From NCBI RefSeq assembly GCF_012985205.1, contig NZ_JABEKS010000001.1, positions 2,108,001 to 2,172,000 of the forward strand: 64,000 nt of DNA. Direction: 5' to 3'. Source of the DNA: Planctomonas sp. JC2975 (GTDB taxonomy: Bacteria; Actinomycetota; Actinomycetes; Actinomycetales; Microbacteriaceae). Position numbers and translations under genes: made by a program. Below are positions 50,183 through 60,967 of this stretch, one piece after another. Numbering within the stretch: position 1 is the first letter of the stretch; the number at the start of each line of letters is the position of its first letter. The notes under the pieces were generated by a model. That model had not been told where the DNA came from and ran no database searches. It worked only from the letters and a program-made list of their open reading frames with translations.

Positions 50183-51232
50183 ATGGCCAGCACGAACTTC
50201 GTTCCCCGTGACGACCGTTACGACCGGATGCTGTACCGCCGCACCGGACACAGCGGTCTCGACCTTCCAGCGCTCTCCCTAGGGTTGTGGCACAACTTCG
50301 GCGACGACCGTCCGCTGGAGACCCAGCGCGCGATCGTGCGCCGCGCCTTCGACCTGGGGATCACGCACTTCGACCTCGCGAACAATTACGGTCCGCCGTA
50401 CGGGTCGGCCGAGACCAACTTCGGCCGCATCTTCCGGGAGGATCTGCTGCCGTACCGCGACGAGCTGATCCTGTCGACGAAGGCCGGCTGGGACATGTGG
50501 CCCGGCCCGTACGGACAGGGCGGCGGAAGCCGCAAGTACATGCTCGCCAGCCTCGACCAGTCGCTGCAGCGGATGGGCGTCGACTTCGTCGACATCTTCT
50601 ACTCGCACCGGCCGGACCCTTCAACACCGCTGGAGGAGACGATGGGCGCCCTCGACCACGCCGTGCGCAGCGGGAAGGCGCTGTACGTCGGCATCTCCTC
50701 GTACAGTGCGGATGACACGCGCCGGGCAGCGCAGATCCTCGCGGACGTCGGCACCCCGCTCCTCATCCACCAGCCGTCGTACAACATGCTCAACCGCTGG
50801 ATCGAGACCGAGGGCCTTCTGGATGCCGCAGCCGAGGCGGGTGCCGGCGTGATCGGCTTCACCGCACTGGCCCAGGGCATGCTCACGGGCAAGTATCTGG
50901 ACGGCATCCCTGCCGGATCGCGAGCCGCAGAGGGATCCTCGCTCTCCGAGGACCTGCTGACAGAAGCCGCGCTCGGTCACATCCGCTCCCTCGCCGGGAT
51001 CGCGGAGTCCCGCGGTCAGACACTCGCGCAGCTCGCGCTGGCCTGGGCACTCCGCGACCCTCGTGTGACCTCGCTCGTGATCGGATCGAGCAGCGTGGAC
51101 CAGCTGGAGCAGAACGTCGCGGCACTCGACGATCTCGAGTTCACGGATGACGAGCTCGAGGCCATCGACGAGCACGCCGTCGACACCGGGGTCGACCTCT
51201 GGGCGACGGCCAGGCGCGGCGAGCTCGGGTAG
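50183..51232 (+). CDS. Aldo/keto reductase, YghZ/MgrA type
   Basis: 349 residues with the catalytic tetrad Asp64 (HFDLANNYG), Tyr69, Lys100 (LSTKAGWDM) and His142 (YSHRPD). The leader RMLYRRTGHSGLDLPALSLG, the WPGPYGQGGGSRKYML loop and IGSSSVDQLEQNVAAL are typical of the YghZ (L-glyceraldehyde 3-phosphate reductase, methylglyoxal-detoxifying) subgroup, including the GxxSxxQLxxN NADP-phosphate motif. Lone gene. Confidence 0.85.
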   Translation: MASTNFVPRDDRYDRMLYRRTGHSGLDLPALSLGLWHNFGDDRPLETQRAIVRRAFDLGITHFDLANNYGPPYGSAETNFGRIFREDLLPYRDELILSTKAGWDMWPGPYGQGGGSRKYMLASLDQSLQRMGVDFVDIFYSHRPDPSTPLEETMGALDHAVRSGKALYVGISSYSADDTRRAAQILADVGTPLLIHQPSYNMLNRWIETEGLLDAAAEAGAGVIGFTALAQGMLTGKYLDGIPAGSRAAEGSSLSEDLLTEAALGHIRSLAGIAESRGQTLAQLALAWALRDPRVTSLVIGSSSVDQLEQNVAALDDLEFTDDELEAIDEHAVDTGVDLWATARRGELG

Positions 51233-51479
51233 CCTCACGGCTCCGAGGATTCATCCAAACACCTCCCAGGTTTCGATCGGGATTGTTTCAGGGTTCATTC
51301 GAATATCCCTCATATCGTCGGAAGCGAGGTCGGGGATATCCCCCCAAAACTCCCGACCGCGGCACGCGACTTTGCCCGAAGGCGCGTGCAGGGTCCCCGG
51401 ATGCGCCGTCTCGCGCAGCCGGGGATCCACAGTTTTGGCCGCCCGAGCTCGCGGCTGCGCCTCGCGGCCCGCGCCGTAG

Positions 51480-52508
<1,029 letters not shown>

Positions 52509-52548
52509 CCGCGGTCGAACTCACCGCGGCTGGTAGAGCTGCCGTCGC

Positions 52549-53640
52549 TCACTCGGCGGTAGCCGCGGCGGCGAGCAACCGCTCCGAAAGGTCCCAGAGG
52601 CGGCCGGCGCGCGCGGGGTCGAGTGCCCTTGGCAGGTAGCTGCCAGAGGGGAGTTCGCCTGTGCTCCCTCCCTCGAAGGGTTCCGCGAACGTGCAGTCCT
52701 CGAGGTACCGGCCGCCGACGCCGTCGAGTTCCGGCGCCACAGCAGCCCAGACGAAGGTCGCGGCGCCCTCCGACGGCGTGGACATCATCGGGTTCGCCGG
52801 ATCGTTCCACCCTCTGGCCTCGACCTGCTCGGCGGACATGTGTCGCTGCAGGCCGGTCAGCACCGCGCCAGGGCTCACCGCATTGCTGAGGATCCGCTCT
52901 GACTGGAACCGGGCGGAGAACCCTACGGAGAACAGCGCATTCGCCGACTTGGAGCGTCCGTACGCGAGCCACGGGTCGTACGACGTGTGCACGAAGTTCG
53001 GATCGTCGAAGTCGACATCGGATCGGCGATGCGCCCGCGACGACACGGACACCACACGTGCTCCGCCTGCGGACCGCAACGCCGGCAAAAGCCCCGTCGC
53101 GAACGCGAAGTGGCCGAGGTGGTTGACGCCGAACTGCGTCTCGAACCCGTTCTCGGTGCGGCCGAACGGCGTCGCCATGACCCCGGCATTGAGCACGAGG
53201 ATGTGCAGCGGCAGACCGGTTGCCGCACGGCGGCCGATGAACGTCGACACCGACTCGAGAGATGCCAGGTCGAGCCGGCGATGCACGATCTGCTCGTTGC
53301 CCGTCTCCGCCCGCAACGCGGCTGCCGCCTTCTCGCCTGCATCGACGTCGCGCCCCGCGATCTCCACGCGCGCACCCGCCACGGCGAGCGCCCGCGCGGT
53401 CTCCAGCCCCAGGCCGGAAGATCCGCCGGTCACGATCGCCTCCTTGTCCGACAGGTCGATGCCGTCGACCACTTCGAGTGCCGTGCGCTTCCGCCCGTGG
53501 CCCCTCGGTCGAGCCATACGGCGAACGCCTTCGTCGACAGCGGCATCACGACGCGCACCGGCAGCGGATGCTCGTGGCCGGCCATCCTGACCGGGCCCTC
53601 CAGCCGGGTCGGCGGGAAGATCATGCAGTGTCGTGGTCAT
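52549..53640 (-). CDS. Short-chain dehydrogenase (retinol-dehydrogenase-like)
   Basis: From the ATG at 53640 (363 residues) an unusual 60-residue Arg/Ala-rich leader precedes the SDR core: EAIVTGGSSGLGLETARALA (TGxxxGLG), RLDLASLESV, LNAGVMATPF (NAG), VSVSSRAHRR (Ser), YGRSKSANALF (Tyr-x3-Lys). An internal ATG at about residue 42 could be the true start. Substrate unknown. It is divergent from an MmyB-type regulator; regulators of that type often control the SDR beside them. Confidence 0.8.
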   Translation of the reverse strand: MTTTLHDLPADPAGGPGQDGRPRASAAGARRDAAVDEGVRRMARPRGHGRKRTALEVVDGIDLSDKEAIVTGGSSGLGLETARALAVAGARVEIAGRDVDAGEKAAAALRAETGNEQIVHRRLDLASLESVSTFIGRRAATGLPLHILVLNAGVMATPFGRTENGFETQFGVNHLGHFAFATGLLPALRSAGGARVVSVSSRAHRRSDVDFDDPNFVHTSYDPWLAYGRSKSANALFSVGFSARFQSERILSNAVSPGAVLTGLQRHMSAEQVEARGWNDPANPMMSTPSEGAATFVWAAVAPELDGVGGRYLEDCTFAEPFEGGSTGELPSGSYLPRALDPARAGRLWDLSERLLAAAATAE

Positions 53641-53782
53641 CGTCGTGCTCCTTGGTCGTCGGCCGCCAGTACCCCACCCGTTTGCGAACGGCGTGCAGCG
53701 ATCCGTCGCGGTCTGCGACGAGTCTCCGCCTGCAGGACGACGACGAGAAGGCCGCGCCGTTCCTGGTAGTGACACGGCTAGG

Positions 53783-53810
53783 ATCGCCGGATGCCCCGGC
53801 ATCCGGCGAT
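53783..53810. promoter_or_regulatory. Palindrome in the divergent SDR/regulator region
   Basis: ATCGCCGGATGCC (53783-53795) and GGCATCCGGCGAT (53798-53810) are exact complements around CC. It lies 15 bases before the regulator start, so it may be its operator; GGATGCC words are also frequent in this genome. Confidence 0.4.
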
Positions 53811-53824
53811 GGCAAGCTGGGTGC

Positions 53825-54676
53825 GTGACCGCAGACCCGGCATCCGCACGGAACGTCCTCGGCGAGTTCCTCAGAGCTCGGCGGGCGCGGCTGCAGCCCA
53901 CCGACCTCGGGCTTCCGCAGGGCACGGGCAACCGCCGTACCCCCGGTCTCCGTCGCGAGGAGCTCGCTGCGCTCTCCGGGGTGAGCGTCGACTACTACAC
54001 CCGGCTCGAGCAAGGCAAGGAGCATCACCCGAGCGGACCGGTCCTGACCGCCCTCGCCCGCGCTCTCCGGCTCGACGAGGACGCTCGCGATCACCTCTTT
54101 GATCTCGCAGACCAGCTTGCGGGCCGCGCTCCTCGACGTCGGGTCGACAACACCGTGCGACCCGGGATCCGGCAGATACTGGACACATTGCGGCCGTGCC
54201 CTGCCTACGTGCGCAACCGCACCAACGACATCCTCGCCGCGAATCCCGAGGGGCTGGCGTTGCTGGCCGGCATCGCAGAATGGCCGCCGGAACGACGCAA
54301 CACGACTCGGTACCTGTTCCTCCATCCGACCGCCCGCACTCTGTATCCGGACTGGACGCACGCGGCACGGATGTCAGTGGCACAACTGCGCGCGGCATCC
54401 CGGGGCGACAACGACGACGCTGCACTCACGGCTCTTCTCGAGGAGCTCACGGCCGCGAGCCCCGAGTTCGCCGAACTCTGGGAGCACCACGATGTGCGAC
54501 ACCGGCGCACGGAGCGCAAGACGCTGAACCATCCGGTGGTCGGCACGCTGACGCTGATGTACGAGAGCCTCGACGTCGGCCCGGACGGCACGAGGCTCGG
54601 CGTGTATCAGGCCGTCCCCGGAACGCCGGACCACGAGGCGATGACATTGCTGTCGCTCGCGGCCAGCGCCGCCTGA
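53825..54676 (+). CDS. XRE regulator with MmyB-type ligand-binding domain
   Basis: From the GTG at 53825 (283 residues): NVLGEFLRARRARLQPTDLG, then TPGLRREELAALSGVSVDYY and TRLEQGKEHHPSGPVLTALA form the HTH. The C-terminal half has VRNRTNDILAANPEGLALL, NTTRYLFLHPTARTLYPDW and HPVVGTLTLMYESLDV, as in MmyB-like regulators that bind a fatty-acid-like ligand. The 64 codons upstream in the same frame are rejected because they overlap the SDR start and are Arg/Pro-rich. Confidence 0.85.
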   Translation: MTADPASARNVLGEFLRARRARLQPTDLGLPQGTGNRRTPGLRREELAALSGVSVDYYTRLEQGKEHHPSGPVLTALARALRLDEDARDHLFDLADQLAGRAPRRRVDNTVRPGIRQILDTLRPCPAYVRNRTNDILAANPEGLALLAGIAEWPPERRNTTRYLFLHPTARTLYPDWTHAARMSVAQLRAASRGDNDDAALTALLEELTAASPEFAELWEHHDVRHRRTERKTLNHPVVGTLTLMYESLDVGPDGTRLGVYQAVPGTPDHEAMTLLSLAASAA

Positions 54677-54698
54677 AGGCGGGTGGATGCGTCTGCGC

Positions 54699-56267
54699 TC
54701 AGCCGTCCTTCTGGAGCTGCATGAGCAACTGCGGCGCGCGGCGGTCGAGGACGTTGCCACCGACGCGCACGCCGATCGCGAGAGCGATCGGGCCGAGCAC
54801 GACACCCACAACGAGGCCGATCCATCCCCAGATTGCTTCACCGGTGAACACGCTCACCAAGAAGAGCACGATCTCGGGAGAGGTCAGCACGGCGAGGATG
54901 CCCCAGCTGAGGAACGTCGATCCCAACAACGCCGTGTTGGCGCCGGGTCGCGTCTTGAACGGGTTGTCGCCCGGCGCAGGCGCGGGGAAGACGAGGACCG
55001 CGGACGTCACCGAGCACACCCCGAGACCTCCGAGCAGCAGCCCGACCACGAGTCCGAGCAGGCCGGGCACGGTCCACCACTGCTCGACGACGGCCGACGT
55101 CACGAGAGTGACGGCCACCGCGGCGGGCAGCCCGAAGGTCAGGACGGCGGATGCCCGCCCCCACCGATCGGCGCGCCCCGGCACCGCCTTGCTCACGTGC
55201 AGCACGAACGCCGTGGAGTCGTAGGAGACGTCGGCGATGAGGGTGACGCCGAGCAGGAACGCGACGAGCGGACCGGACCAGAGCAGCAGCTGCGGAAAGT
55301 GGGACAGCGACGAGTAGAACCAGAACAGGATCGGCATCACCGGAATGAGCACCAGTTGCCGCAGGTACCGCGGGTCACGGAACCAGTAGATGAGGCAGCG
55401 CGCGGCGATGGCGCCGGCCTGGGTGCCGGGCAGCCTGGCGAACAGGCCCAGCTTGCCCTCAGCTCGCACCTTGGAGGTCGCGTGCACCGGGGTGACGAGA
55501 GCGCGTGCCAGACCCCAGCGCCACACCAGGAACACGACGGCGATCGTCGCGATCCCGATCAGCGCACGCAGCAGAGCACCGACCGGATCGCCCATAGCGA
55601 CCTGAGCCGGGATGGCCCAGATGGCGCCGAGCGGCGTCCACGACATGGCGTCGGCGAGCGCGGGCAGGGCATCCTGCGAGTGCCTCAGCGATGAGGCGGT
55701 CCCGGCGATGATCGGTCCGAGCAGCACGAGCGGGATGAAGATGAGGATGCCGGCGGCCTCACGGAACCGACGCCCTGAGGCGAGGCCGGCCGCCGCGGTG
55801 GTGACGGCACGGGACAGCATGACGCAGAGCAGCGCACCGGCGATGCCGCAGAGCAGCGCGAGAACGGCGATGCCCGGCATCCGCAGCCATGAGCCGAACG
55901 TGAACACGGACGCCACCATGGTGATCGCACCCGGGATCGCCACGACTCCGGAGACGAGCAGGCCGACGAGCAGCGTGTTCAACGGGATGGGATACACGGC
56001 GAGGTGCGGGGCGTCCAGCGTCTGCTCAACGGAGAACAGCAGCGGAAGGATCGCCCAGCCCAGCGTCAGCGCCGACCCGGCGAGGATCACGATCGTGCGG
56101 GTCAGCTCGGTCGGCGCGAAGTTCAGCGCGAAGAGCCCGACGACGATCATGCCGAGCACGAACAGGCCGTAGAGGCCACCGATGATGACGGCGATCAGCT
56201 GCCCGACACTGCGCTTGAGGCTGTTGCGCAGAACGAGCAGTCGGAGCCTTACGAGTGCTGCAACCAC
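54699..56267 (-). CDS. ABC-2-type exporter permease
   Basis: From the GTG at 56267 (522 residues), twelve or so hydrophobic helices: LIAVIIGGLYGLFVLGMIVV, TIVILAGSALTLGWAILPLL, VFLVWRWGLARALV and others. The basic loop GRADRWGRA is cytosolic. The start overlaps the ATPase 3' end by 19 bases with GGAGGGG as ribosome site, so translation is coupled. It is the membrane part of an export pump; substrate unknown. The open frame to 56801 is the antisense-like extension and not coding. Confidence 0.85.
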   Translation of the reverse strand: MVAALVRLRLLVLRNSLKRSVGQLIAVIIGGLYGLFVLGMIVVGLFALNFAPTELTRTIVILAGSALTLGWAILPLLFSVEQTLDAPHLAVYPIPLNTLLVGLLVSGVVAIPGAITMVASVFTFGSWLRMPGIAVLALLCGIAGALLCVMLSRAVTTAAAGLASGRRFREAAGILIFIPLVLLGPIIAGTASSLRHSQDALPALADAMSWTPLGAIWAIPAQVAMGDPVGALLRALIGIATIAVVFLVWRWGLARALVTPVHATSKVRAEGKLGLFARLPGTQAGAIAARCLIYWFRDPRYLRQLVLIPVMPILFWFYSSLSHFPQLLLWSGPLVAFLLGVTLIADVSYDSTAFVLHVSKAVPGRADRWGRASAVLTFGLPAAVAVTLVTSAVVEQWWTVPGLLGLVVGLLLGGLGVCSVTSAVLVFPAPAPGDNPFKTRPGANTALLGSTFLSWGILAVLTSPEIVLFLVSVFTGEAIWGWIGLVVGVVLGPIALAIGVRVGGNVLDRRAPQLLMQLQKDG

Positions 56268-57187
56268 TCCGGCCCCTCCTGCACGCGACGTCCGCCGACC
56301 AGTGCGACGAAGCGATCTTCCAGGTCGGCGCCCGCTCGCACCTCGTCGACGGTTCCGGATGCCACGACCCGCCCGTTCGTGATGACCGCGACGCGATCGC
56401 ACATGCGCTGCACCAGGTCCATGACGTGCGACGACACGATGACCGTTCCGCCGCCGCGCACGAATCCGCCGAGGATGTCGCGGATGTTCGCGGCCGACAC
56501 CGGATCGACGGACTCGAACGGCTCGTCCAGTACGAGCAGCTTCGGTGCGTGCACCATGGCGCACGCGAGCGCGATCTTCTTCGTCATGCCTGCCGAGTAG
56601 TCGACGACGAGCGTGCCGCCCGCCGACTGCAGGTCGAGCAGCTGCAGCAGGTCGCGGGTGCGGGAGACCGCGGTAGCGCGATCCATCCCGCTGAGCAGCC
56701 CTGCGTAGACCACCAGCTGCTCGCCGGTGAGGCGGTCGAACAGGCGGTTGCCGTCGGAGAGCACGCCGATCTGCGCCTTGGCCGTCAGCGGATGCTGCCA
56801 CACGTCGATGCCGTGCACCGTCACGACCCCGGCATCAGGCTTGAGCAGCCCGGTGGCCATGCTCAACGTGGTCGTCTTGCCTGCGCCGTTGGGTCCGACG
56901 AGTCCGTAGAAGCTGCCGACCGGGACGTCGAGGCTGATGCCGTCCACCGCGTGCTTCTGCCCGAACGACTTGTGCAAAAGACGGATGGAGAGCGCAGCTG
57001 CCGGATCCGGATCCGGCGACACGGGAGCCAGCGATGCTCGAGGTGACGCGGATCCGTCGGCCTGGGCCGCTCCGCCGAGCGGCTGGGGCGCTGGCCACGT
57101 GGGATCGGGCGCGGATGCCTGGCCTGCGGAAGTCGGCTGCTGCGCACCGCCCTCGGGGAGAGGGGGTGGGGTCACGGCGTCGGTCAT
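56249..57187 (-). CDS. ABC exporter ATP-binding protein
   Basis: From the ATG at 57187 (312 residues): a 65-residue Pro/Ala-rich leader, then LHKSFGQKHAVDGISLDVPV, Walker A GLVGPNGAGKTTTLSMATG, Q-loop AKAQIGVLSDGNRLF (Q-loop region without the usual QxxxL spelling), signature DYSAGMTKKIALACAMVH (YSAGM replacing LSGGQ), Walker B LLVLDEPFESVDP, and SSHVMDLVQRMCDR. The signature variant YSxGM is usual for exporter ATPases of this class. The long leader is uncommon. Partner of the permease at 54699-56267. Confidence 0.85.
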   Translation of the reverse strand: MTDAVTPPPLPEGGAQQPTSAGQASAPDPTWPAPQPLGGAAQADGSASPRASLAPVSPDPDPAAALSIRLLHKSFGQKHAVDGISLDVPVGSFYGLVGPNGAGKTTTLSMATGLLKPDAGVVTVHGIDVWQHPLTAKAQIGVLSDGNRLFDRLTGEQLVVYAGLLSGMDRATAVSRTRDLLQLLDLQSAGGTLVVDYSAGMTKKIALACAMVHAPKLLVLDEPFESVDPVSAANIRDILGGFVRGGGTVIVSSHVMDLVQRMCDRVAVITNGRVVASGTVDEVRAGADLEDRFVALVGGRRVQEGPEWLQHS

Positions 57188-57530
57188 GGCATCCTTCCGG
57201 CGGCTGGCACGAGGACGGTGAGGACATGCGCGGCGCATGGCGTCCTCATAGCAAGGGGGATGACTCCACCATATTGGCCGCAGCCGCCGGCGTCGTCGTC
57301 CGATCGGACGAGATTCCACGGCGAAGGATGCGCGAGCGCTGCGCGAACCGATCAGCCGAACCGCACGTCCGCCGTGCCGCTCAGCCGCCGCTCACCCGAG
57401 TCACGTGATTTCGGTGACCGCCCCGATTGCCCGTCCCGCAGGCACGCATAGCGTGTGCTGAAGGATTCCCGGGCGGTGACGTTGCGGCAGCGACCCCGTC
57501 GCGACAGTCCCGGCGATCGGAGGAGGAATC
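57188..57530. other. Divergent region between ABC exporter and ClC-like genes
   Basis: No gene seen. An imperfect hairpin GAGGACATGCGC/GCGCATGGCGTCCTC (57220-57247) lies 35 bases before the ATPase start and could be an operator or a leader structure. The ClC-like gene has AGGAGGAATC before its GTG. Confidence 0.4.
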
Positions 57531-58838
57531 GTGGCAGACGCGAGCGCAGGACGGGCCGGGGCCGCGGAGGAAGCCGGGCCGAGCATCCGGACGCTGCTCC
57601 TCCTCGCGATCCCCGCCCTGCTGATCGGCATCGCCTCGGCCGTCGTGCTCTGGCTTCTCGACCTGGTCTCCGGATGGCTCGAATCCGCCATCTGGGACGG
57701 CCTGCCGCATGCGATCGGCATCACCTCTGACAACCCGTGGTGGATCCTCGTCGTGCTCACGTTCACCGGATTCGCCGTCGGACTCGTCGTCTGGCTGGTT
57801 CCCGGCCACGGCGGACCCGACTCCGCCACCACGGGCCTCTCTTCGCCGCCACCGCCCATCGGAACCCTTCCGAGCATCGGCATCGTGGTGCTCATCAGCC
57901 TCGCGGGCGGCGTGAGCCTCGGCCCGGAGAACCCGATCATCGCCATCAACGGGGCGCTCGCCGTCGCCGCATTCGCGCGGTTCGCCACGAAGATCCCCCC
58001 GCTGCTCATCATCACGCTGGCCACCTCCGGCACGATCGGCGCCTTGTTCGGCACTCCCGTCGCCGCGGCGCTCGTGCTCACCGGCACCGTGGCAGCGGTC
58101 AGGAACGGAGGCTCGCTCTGGGACAAGCTCTTCCTACCGGTGGCGGCAGCGGCGGCCGGAGCGGAGACCATGCACCTGCTCGGGGGGCAGACCATCGCCT
58201 TCCACCTGCCGCCGTACGGGACGCCGAATCCCATCGACTTCCTCACCGGACTCCTCGTCGCCGCGTTCTCAGCCGGCATCGGGATCCTGGCGGCGTTCCT
58301 GTTCCCGTATCTCCACGCGGGCTTCCACGCGCTGCGGCATCCTGTGCTGCTCACCACGGCCGGCGGACTCCTGCTCGGCCTTCTGGGAATCGTCGGCGGC
58401 CCGATCACTCTCTTCAAGGGTCTCGAACAGACCGGCGAGCTGCTGGCGCATCCCGGCGACTACTCGGCGGGCATGCTCGCCGTGTTCGTGATCGTGAAGG
58501 TCGTCGCGCTGCTCGTTGCAGCGAGCTCCGGATTCCGCGGCGGCCGCGTCTTCCCCGCCGTGTTCATCGGTGTCGCCATCGGCCTGTTAGGCCACGCGGT
58601 CATCCCAGGGATTCCCCTCGGACTCGCGGTCGCCTGCGGTGCCCTCGGGATCGTGCTGGTGGAGACCCGCGACGGCTGGATCGCACTCTTCCTCGGCGTT
58701 GCGCTCACCGGCGACCTCACGCTGCTGTCCACGCTCTGCGTGATCGTTCTCCCGGTGTGGCTGCTCGTCACGAAGGCACCGCACTTCGAGATCGAACCGA
58801 AGCACGGCCTCGCGCGCCCGCCGACGGCTCTCGCCTGA
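57531..58838 (+). CDS. ClC-type chloride channel/antiporter homologue
   Basis: 435 residues with about ten helices. GGVSLGPENPIIAINGALA corresponds to the GxEGP-containing segment of ClC proteins but reads S-L-G-P-E, and GFRGGRVFPAVFIGVAIGLL to GxFxP. The first motif GSGIP appears only as GPDSATTG. These departures resemble the YfeO-like branch. In that branch anion transport is presumed. Start is GTG. The gene is divergent from the ABC exporter and convergent with the acyl-CoA oxidase gene. Confidence 0.75.
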   Translation: MADASAGRAGAAEEAGPSIRTLLLLAIPALLIGIASAVVLWLLDLVSGWLESAIWDGLPHAIGITSDNPWWILVVLTFTGFAVGLVVWLVPGHGGPDSATTGLSSPPPPIGTLPSIGIVVLISLAGGVSLGPENPIIAINGALAVAAFARFATKIPPLLIITLATSGTIGALFGTPVAAALVLTGTVAAVRNGGSLWDKLFLPVAAAAAGAETMHLLGGQTIAFHLPPYGTPNPIDFLTGLLVAAFSAGIGILAAFLFPYLHAGFHALRHPVLLTTAGGLLLGLLGIVGGPITLFKGLEQTGELLAHPGDYSAGMLAVFVIVKVVALLVAASSGFRGGRVFPAVFIGVAIGLLGHAVIPGIPLGLAVACGALGIVLVETRDGWIALFLGVALTGDLTLLSTLCVIVLPVWLLVTKAPHFEIEPKHGLARPPTALA

Positions 58839-58852
58839 GGGACGCTACCCGG

Positions 58853-60967
58853 CTACTTGGACTTCTTCTGCAGAGTCTTCTCGTCGATCGGCGCCGTGCC
58901 GGACGCCCGCTGCTCGCGGTAGTACTCGCGCGCCTCGGCCTGCCGCTCTGCCTCAGCGCCGCTCGCGATCTTCGCGCGCAGGTGCTCCTGCTCGAAGCCG
59001 AACGCGTCGACGAGGCTCTGCGCCTGCGGGCGCAGACGAGCCACCAGCCGGTCGATGTAAGCGCTGACGGCCTGGGCACGCTGCGGCGAGAGGCGGCCGT
59101 GGATGATGTGCCACGCCACGTGCTTCTCGATGAGGCCGAGCCCGAACAGGTCGCGCAGCCAGGTGAGCACCTGCTTGGTGCCGGCATCCTGCACGGTCTC
59201 CAGCGCTTCGGTGAAGGCCTCCCACTGCAGGAGCTCGCCGTGCGCGCGAGCCGCCTCGATCAGCTCGTTCTGCTGCGAGTTGAAGAGGTCGGCTGCCTTC
59301 TGCTTGGAGAGCTTGTTGGCGTTGCGGAGCCGGGTCGCCACCTCAGCGATCATCGTTTCGACACGATCCGTGAGCAGCTCGCGCTGGGTTTGCGGGTCTC
59401 GCAGCTGTCCGACCGAGCGGGCCGTGGATCCGAAGTCCGCCACCGTCTGGGCGAGGCTCCGAAGACCAGTGCCGTGATAGGCGCGGTCGGCCGCCTGCGC
59501 GACGACGTATCGGGCGAGGGCACCGGCATCCGCCTTGGCGAACTTCTTCGAGTAGTCGGTGAGCAGGCGCTTGGCGACGAGCTGCAGCAGCACGTTGTTG
59601 TCGCCCTCGAACGTGACGTAGACATCGAGGTCGGCCCTCAGGCTCGTGATGCGGTTCTCCACGAGGAATCCGGCGCCGCCGCACGCCTCACGGGTCTCCT
59701 GCAGTGTGTCGAGCGCGTGCCAGGTCGACAGCGGCTTGAGCGCAGCGGCGAGGGTCTCGAGATCCTGCCGGTCTTCGTCGGTGTCCGCCTTGCCGCTGAA
59801 CACCTCGTCGAACTTCACGAGCAGCTTGTCGTGCGCGAACACCTGCGCGTACGTGGTGGCGAGCCGCGGGATGAGACGGCGCTGGTGACGCTGGTAGTCG
59901 AGCAGCACCTCTTCGTCGGTGTCGGATCCCGCCGTGAACTGGCGGCGCTGGTTGCCGTACGTGATCGCGATCGTCAGGCCCATCGCGGATCCGAGAGTGG
60001 CCGCGCCGTCGAGCGACACGCGGCCCTGCACGAGCGTGCCGAGCATGGTGAAGAAGCGGCGGCCGGGGCTCGCGATGGAACTCGAGTACGTGCCGTCCTC
60101 CGCGACGTCGCCGTACCGGTTCAGCAGGTTCTCGCGCGGGATGCGCACGTCGGTGAAGTGCAGGCGTCCGTTGTCGATGCCGTTGAGGCCGCCCTTGAGG
60201 CCGTCGTCCTCGCCGCCGATGCCGGGCAGGAACTCGCCGGTGGCCGTATCGCGGATCGGCACGTAGAAGCAGTGCACGCCGTGGTTCACGCCGTTCGTGA
60301 TGAGCTGCGCGAAGAGCGTGCAGGCGATCCCGTCCTTGGCGGCATTGCCGAGGTAGTCCTTCCACGCGCCGCGGAACGGCGTGTCGATGACGAACTCCTG
60401 CGTTTCGGGGTCGTAGGTGGCGGTGGTGGCGATGGCCGCGACATCCGATCCGTGTCCGGTCTCGGTCATGGCGAACGCGCCGGGAACCTCGAGGCTCATG
60501 ATGCCGGGAAGGTACTTCTGGTGGTGGCGCTCGGTGCCGAGGTGCAGAACGGCGGCGCCGAAGAGGCCCCACTGCACGCCGCTCTTGATCTGCAGCGACG
60601 GATCCGCGGTCACGAGCTCCTCGAATCCGGCGATGTTGCCGCCGTGATCGTCGCGGCCCCCGACGGACTTCGGGAAGGCGCGGTGCACCTGGCCGTTGTC
60701 CACCAGCAGCTTCAACTGCCCGAACACGCGCGCGCGGTGGTCGTCGAGGCTCAGTCCCTCGATGCGCTGCAGCGCAGGGTTCTTCGCGAACTCGCGAGCA
60801 GCAACGCGGATGTCGGCCCACGTTCCCATCAGCTTGCGGCCGAGCGCGGCGACATCCACGGCTGCGGGCGGGGCGTCGACGTCGATCGGTCCCGTCTGAG
60901 CGGTGTATTGGGTGCGGTCGGGGCGCGTCACGTGATCGCTGGCGGGCTTCGAAGCGGTGTCGACCAT
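58853..60967 (-). CDS. Acyl-CoA dehydrogenase/oxidase
   Basis: From the ATG at 60967 (704 residues): KSVGGRDDHGGNIAGFEELV, FAMTETGHGSDVAAIATTAT (FAD/acyl-binding loop), DYLGNAAKDGIACTLFAQL, NRYGDVAEDGTYSSSIASPG, then ACGGAGFLVENRIT and TFEGDNNVLLQLVAKRLL near 440-470, containing the catalytic Glu of the oxidase type. Length and the C-terminal third (ACOX domain) fit acyl-CoA oxidases and not the 380-residue dehydrogenases. It oxidises long-chain acyl-CoA with FAD. The frame extends to 61822, but that part overlaps the DUF4436 gene and is Arg/Pro-rich. Confidence 0.85.
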   Translation of the reverse strand: MVDTASKPASDHVTRPDRTQYTAQTGPIDVDAPPAAVDVAALGRKLMGTWADIRVAAREFAKNPALQRIEGLSLDDHRARVFGQLKLLVDNGQVHRAFPKSVGGRDDHGGNIAGFEELVTADPSLQIKSGVQWGLFGAAVLHLGTERHHQKYLPGIMSLEVPGAFAMTETGHGSDVAAIATTATYDPETQEFVIDTPFRGAWKDYLGNAAKDGIACTLFAQLITNGVNHGVHCFYVPIRDTATGEFLPGIGGEDDGLKGGLNGIDNGRLHFTDVRIPRENLLNRYGDVAEDGTYSSSIASPGRRFFTMLGTLVQGRVSLDGAATLGSAMGLTIAITYGNQRRQFTAGSDTDEEVLLDYQRHQRRLIPRLATTYAQVFAHDKLLVKFDEVFSGKADTDEDRQDLETLAAALKPLSTWHALDTLQETREACGGAGFLVENRITSLRADLDVYVTFEGDNNVLLQLVAKRLLTDYSKKFAKADAGALARYVVAQAADRAYHGTGLRSLAQTVADFGSTARSVGQLRDPQTQRELLTDRVETMIAEVATRLRNANKLSKQKAADLFNSQQNELIEAARAHGELLQWEAFTEALETVQDAGTKQVLTWLRDLFGLGLIEKHVAWHIIHGRLSPQRAQAVSAYIDRLVARLRPQAQSLVDAFGFEQEHLRAKIASGAEAERQAEAREYYREQRASGTAPIDEKTLQKKSK

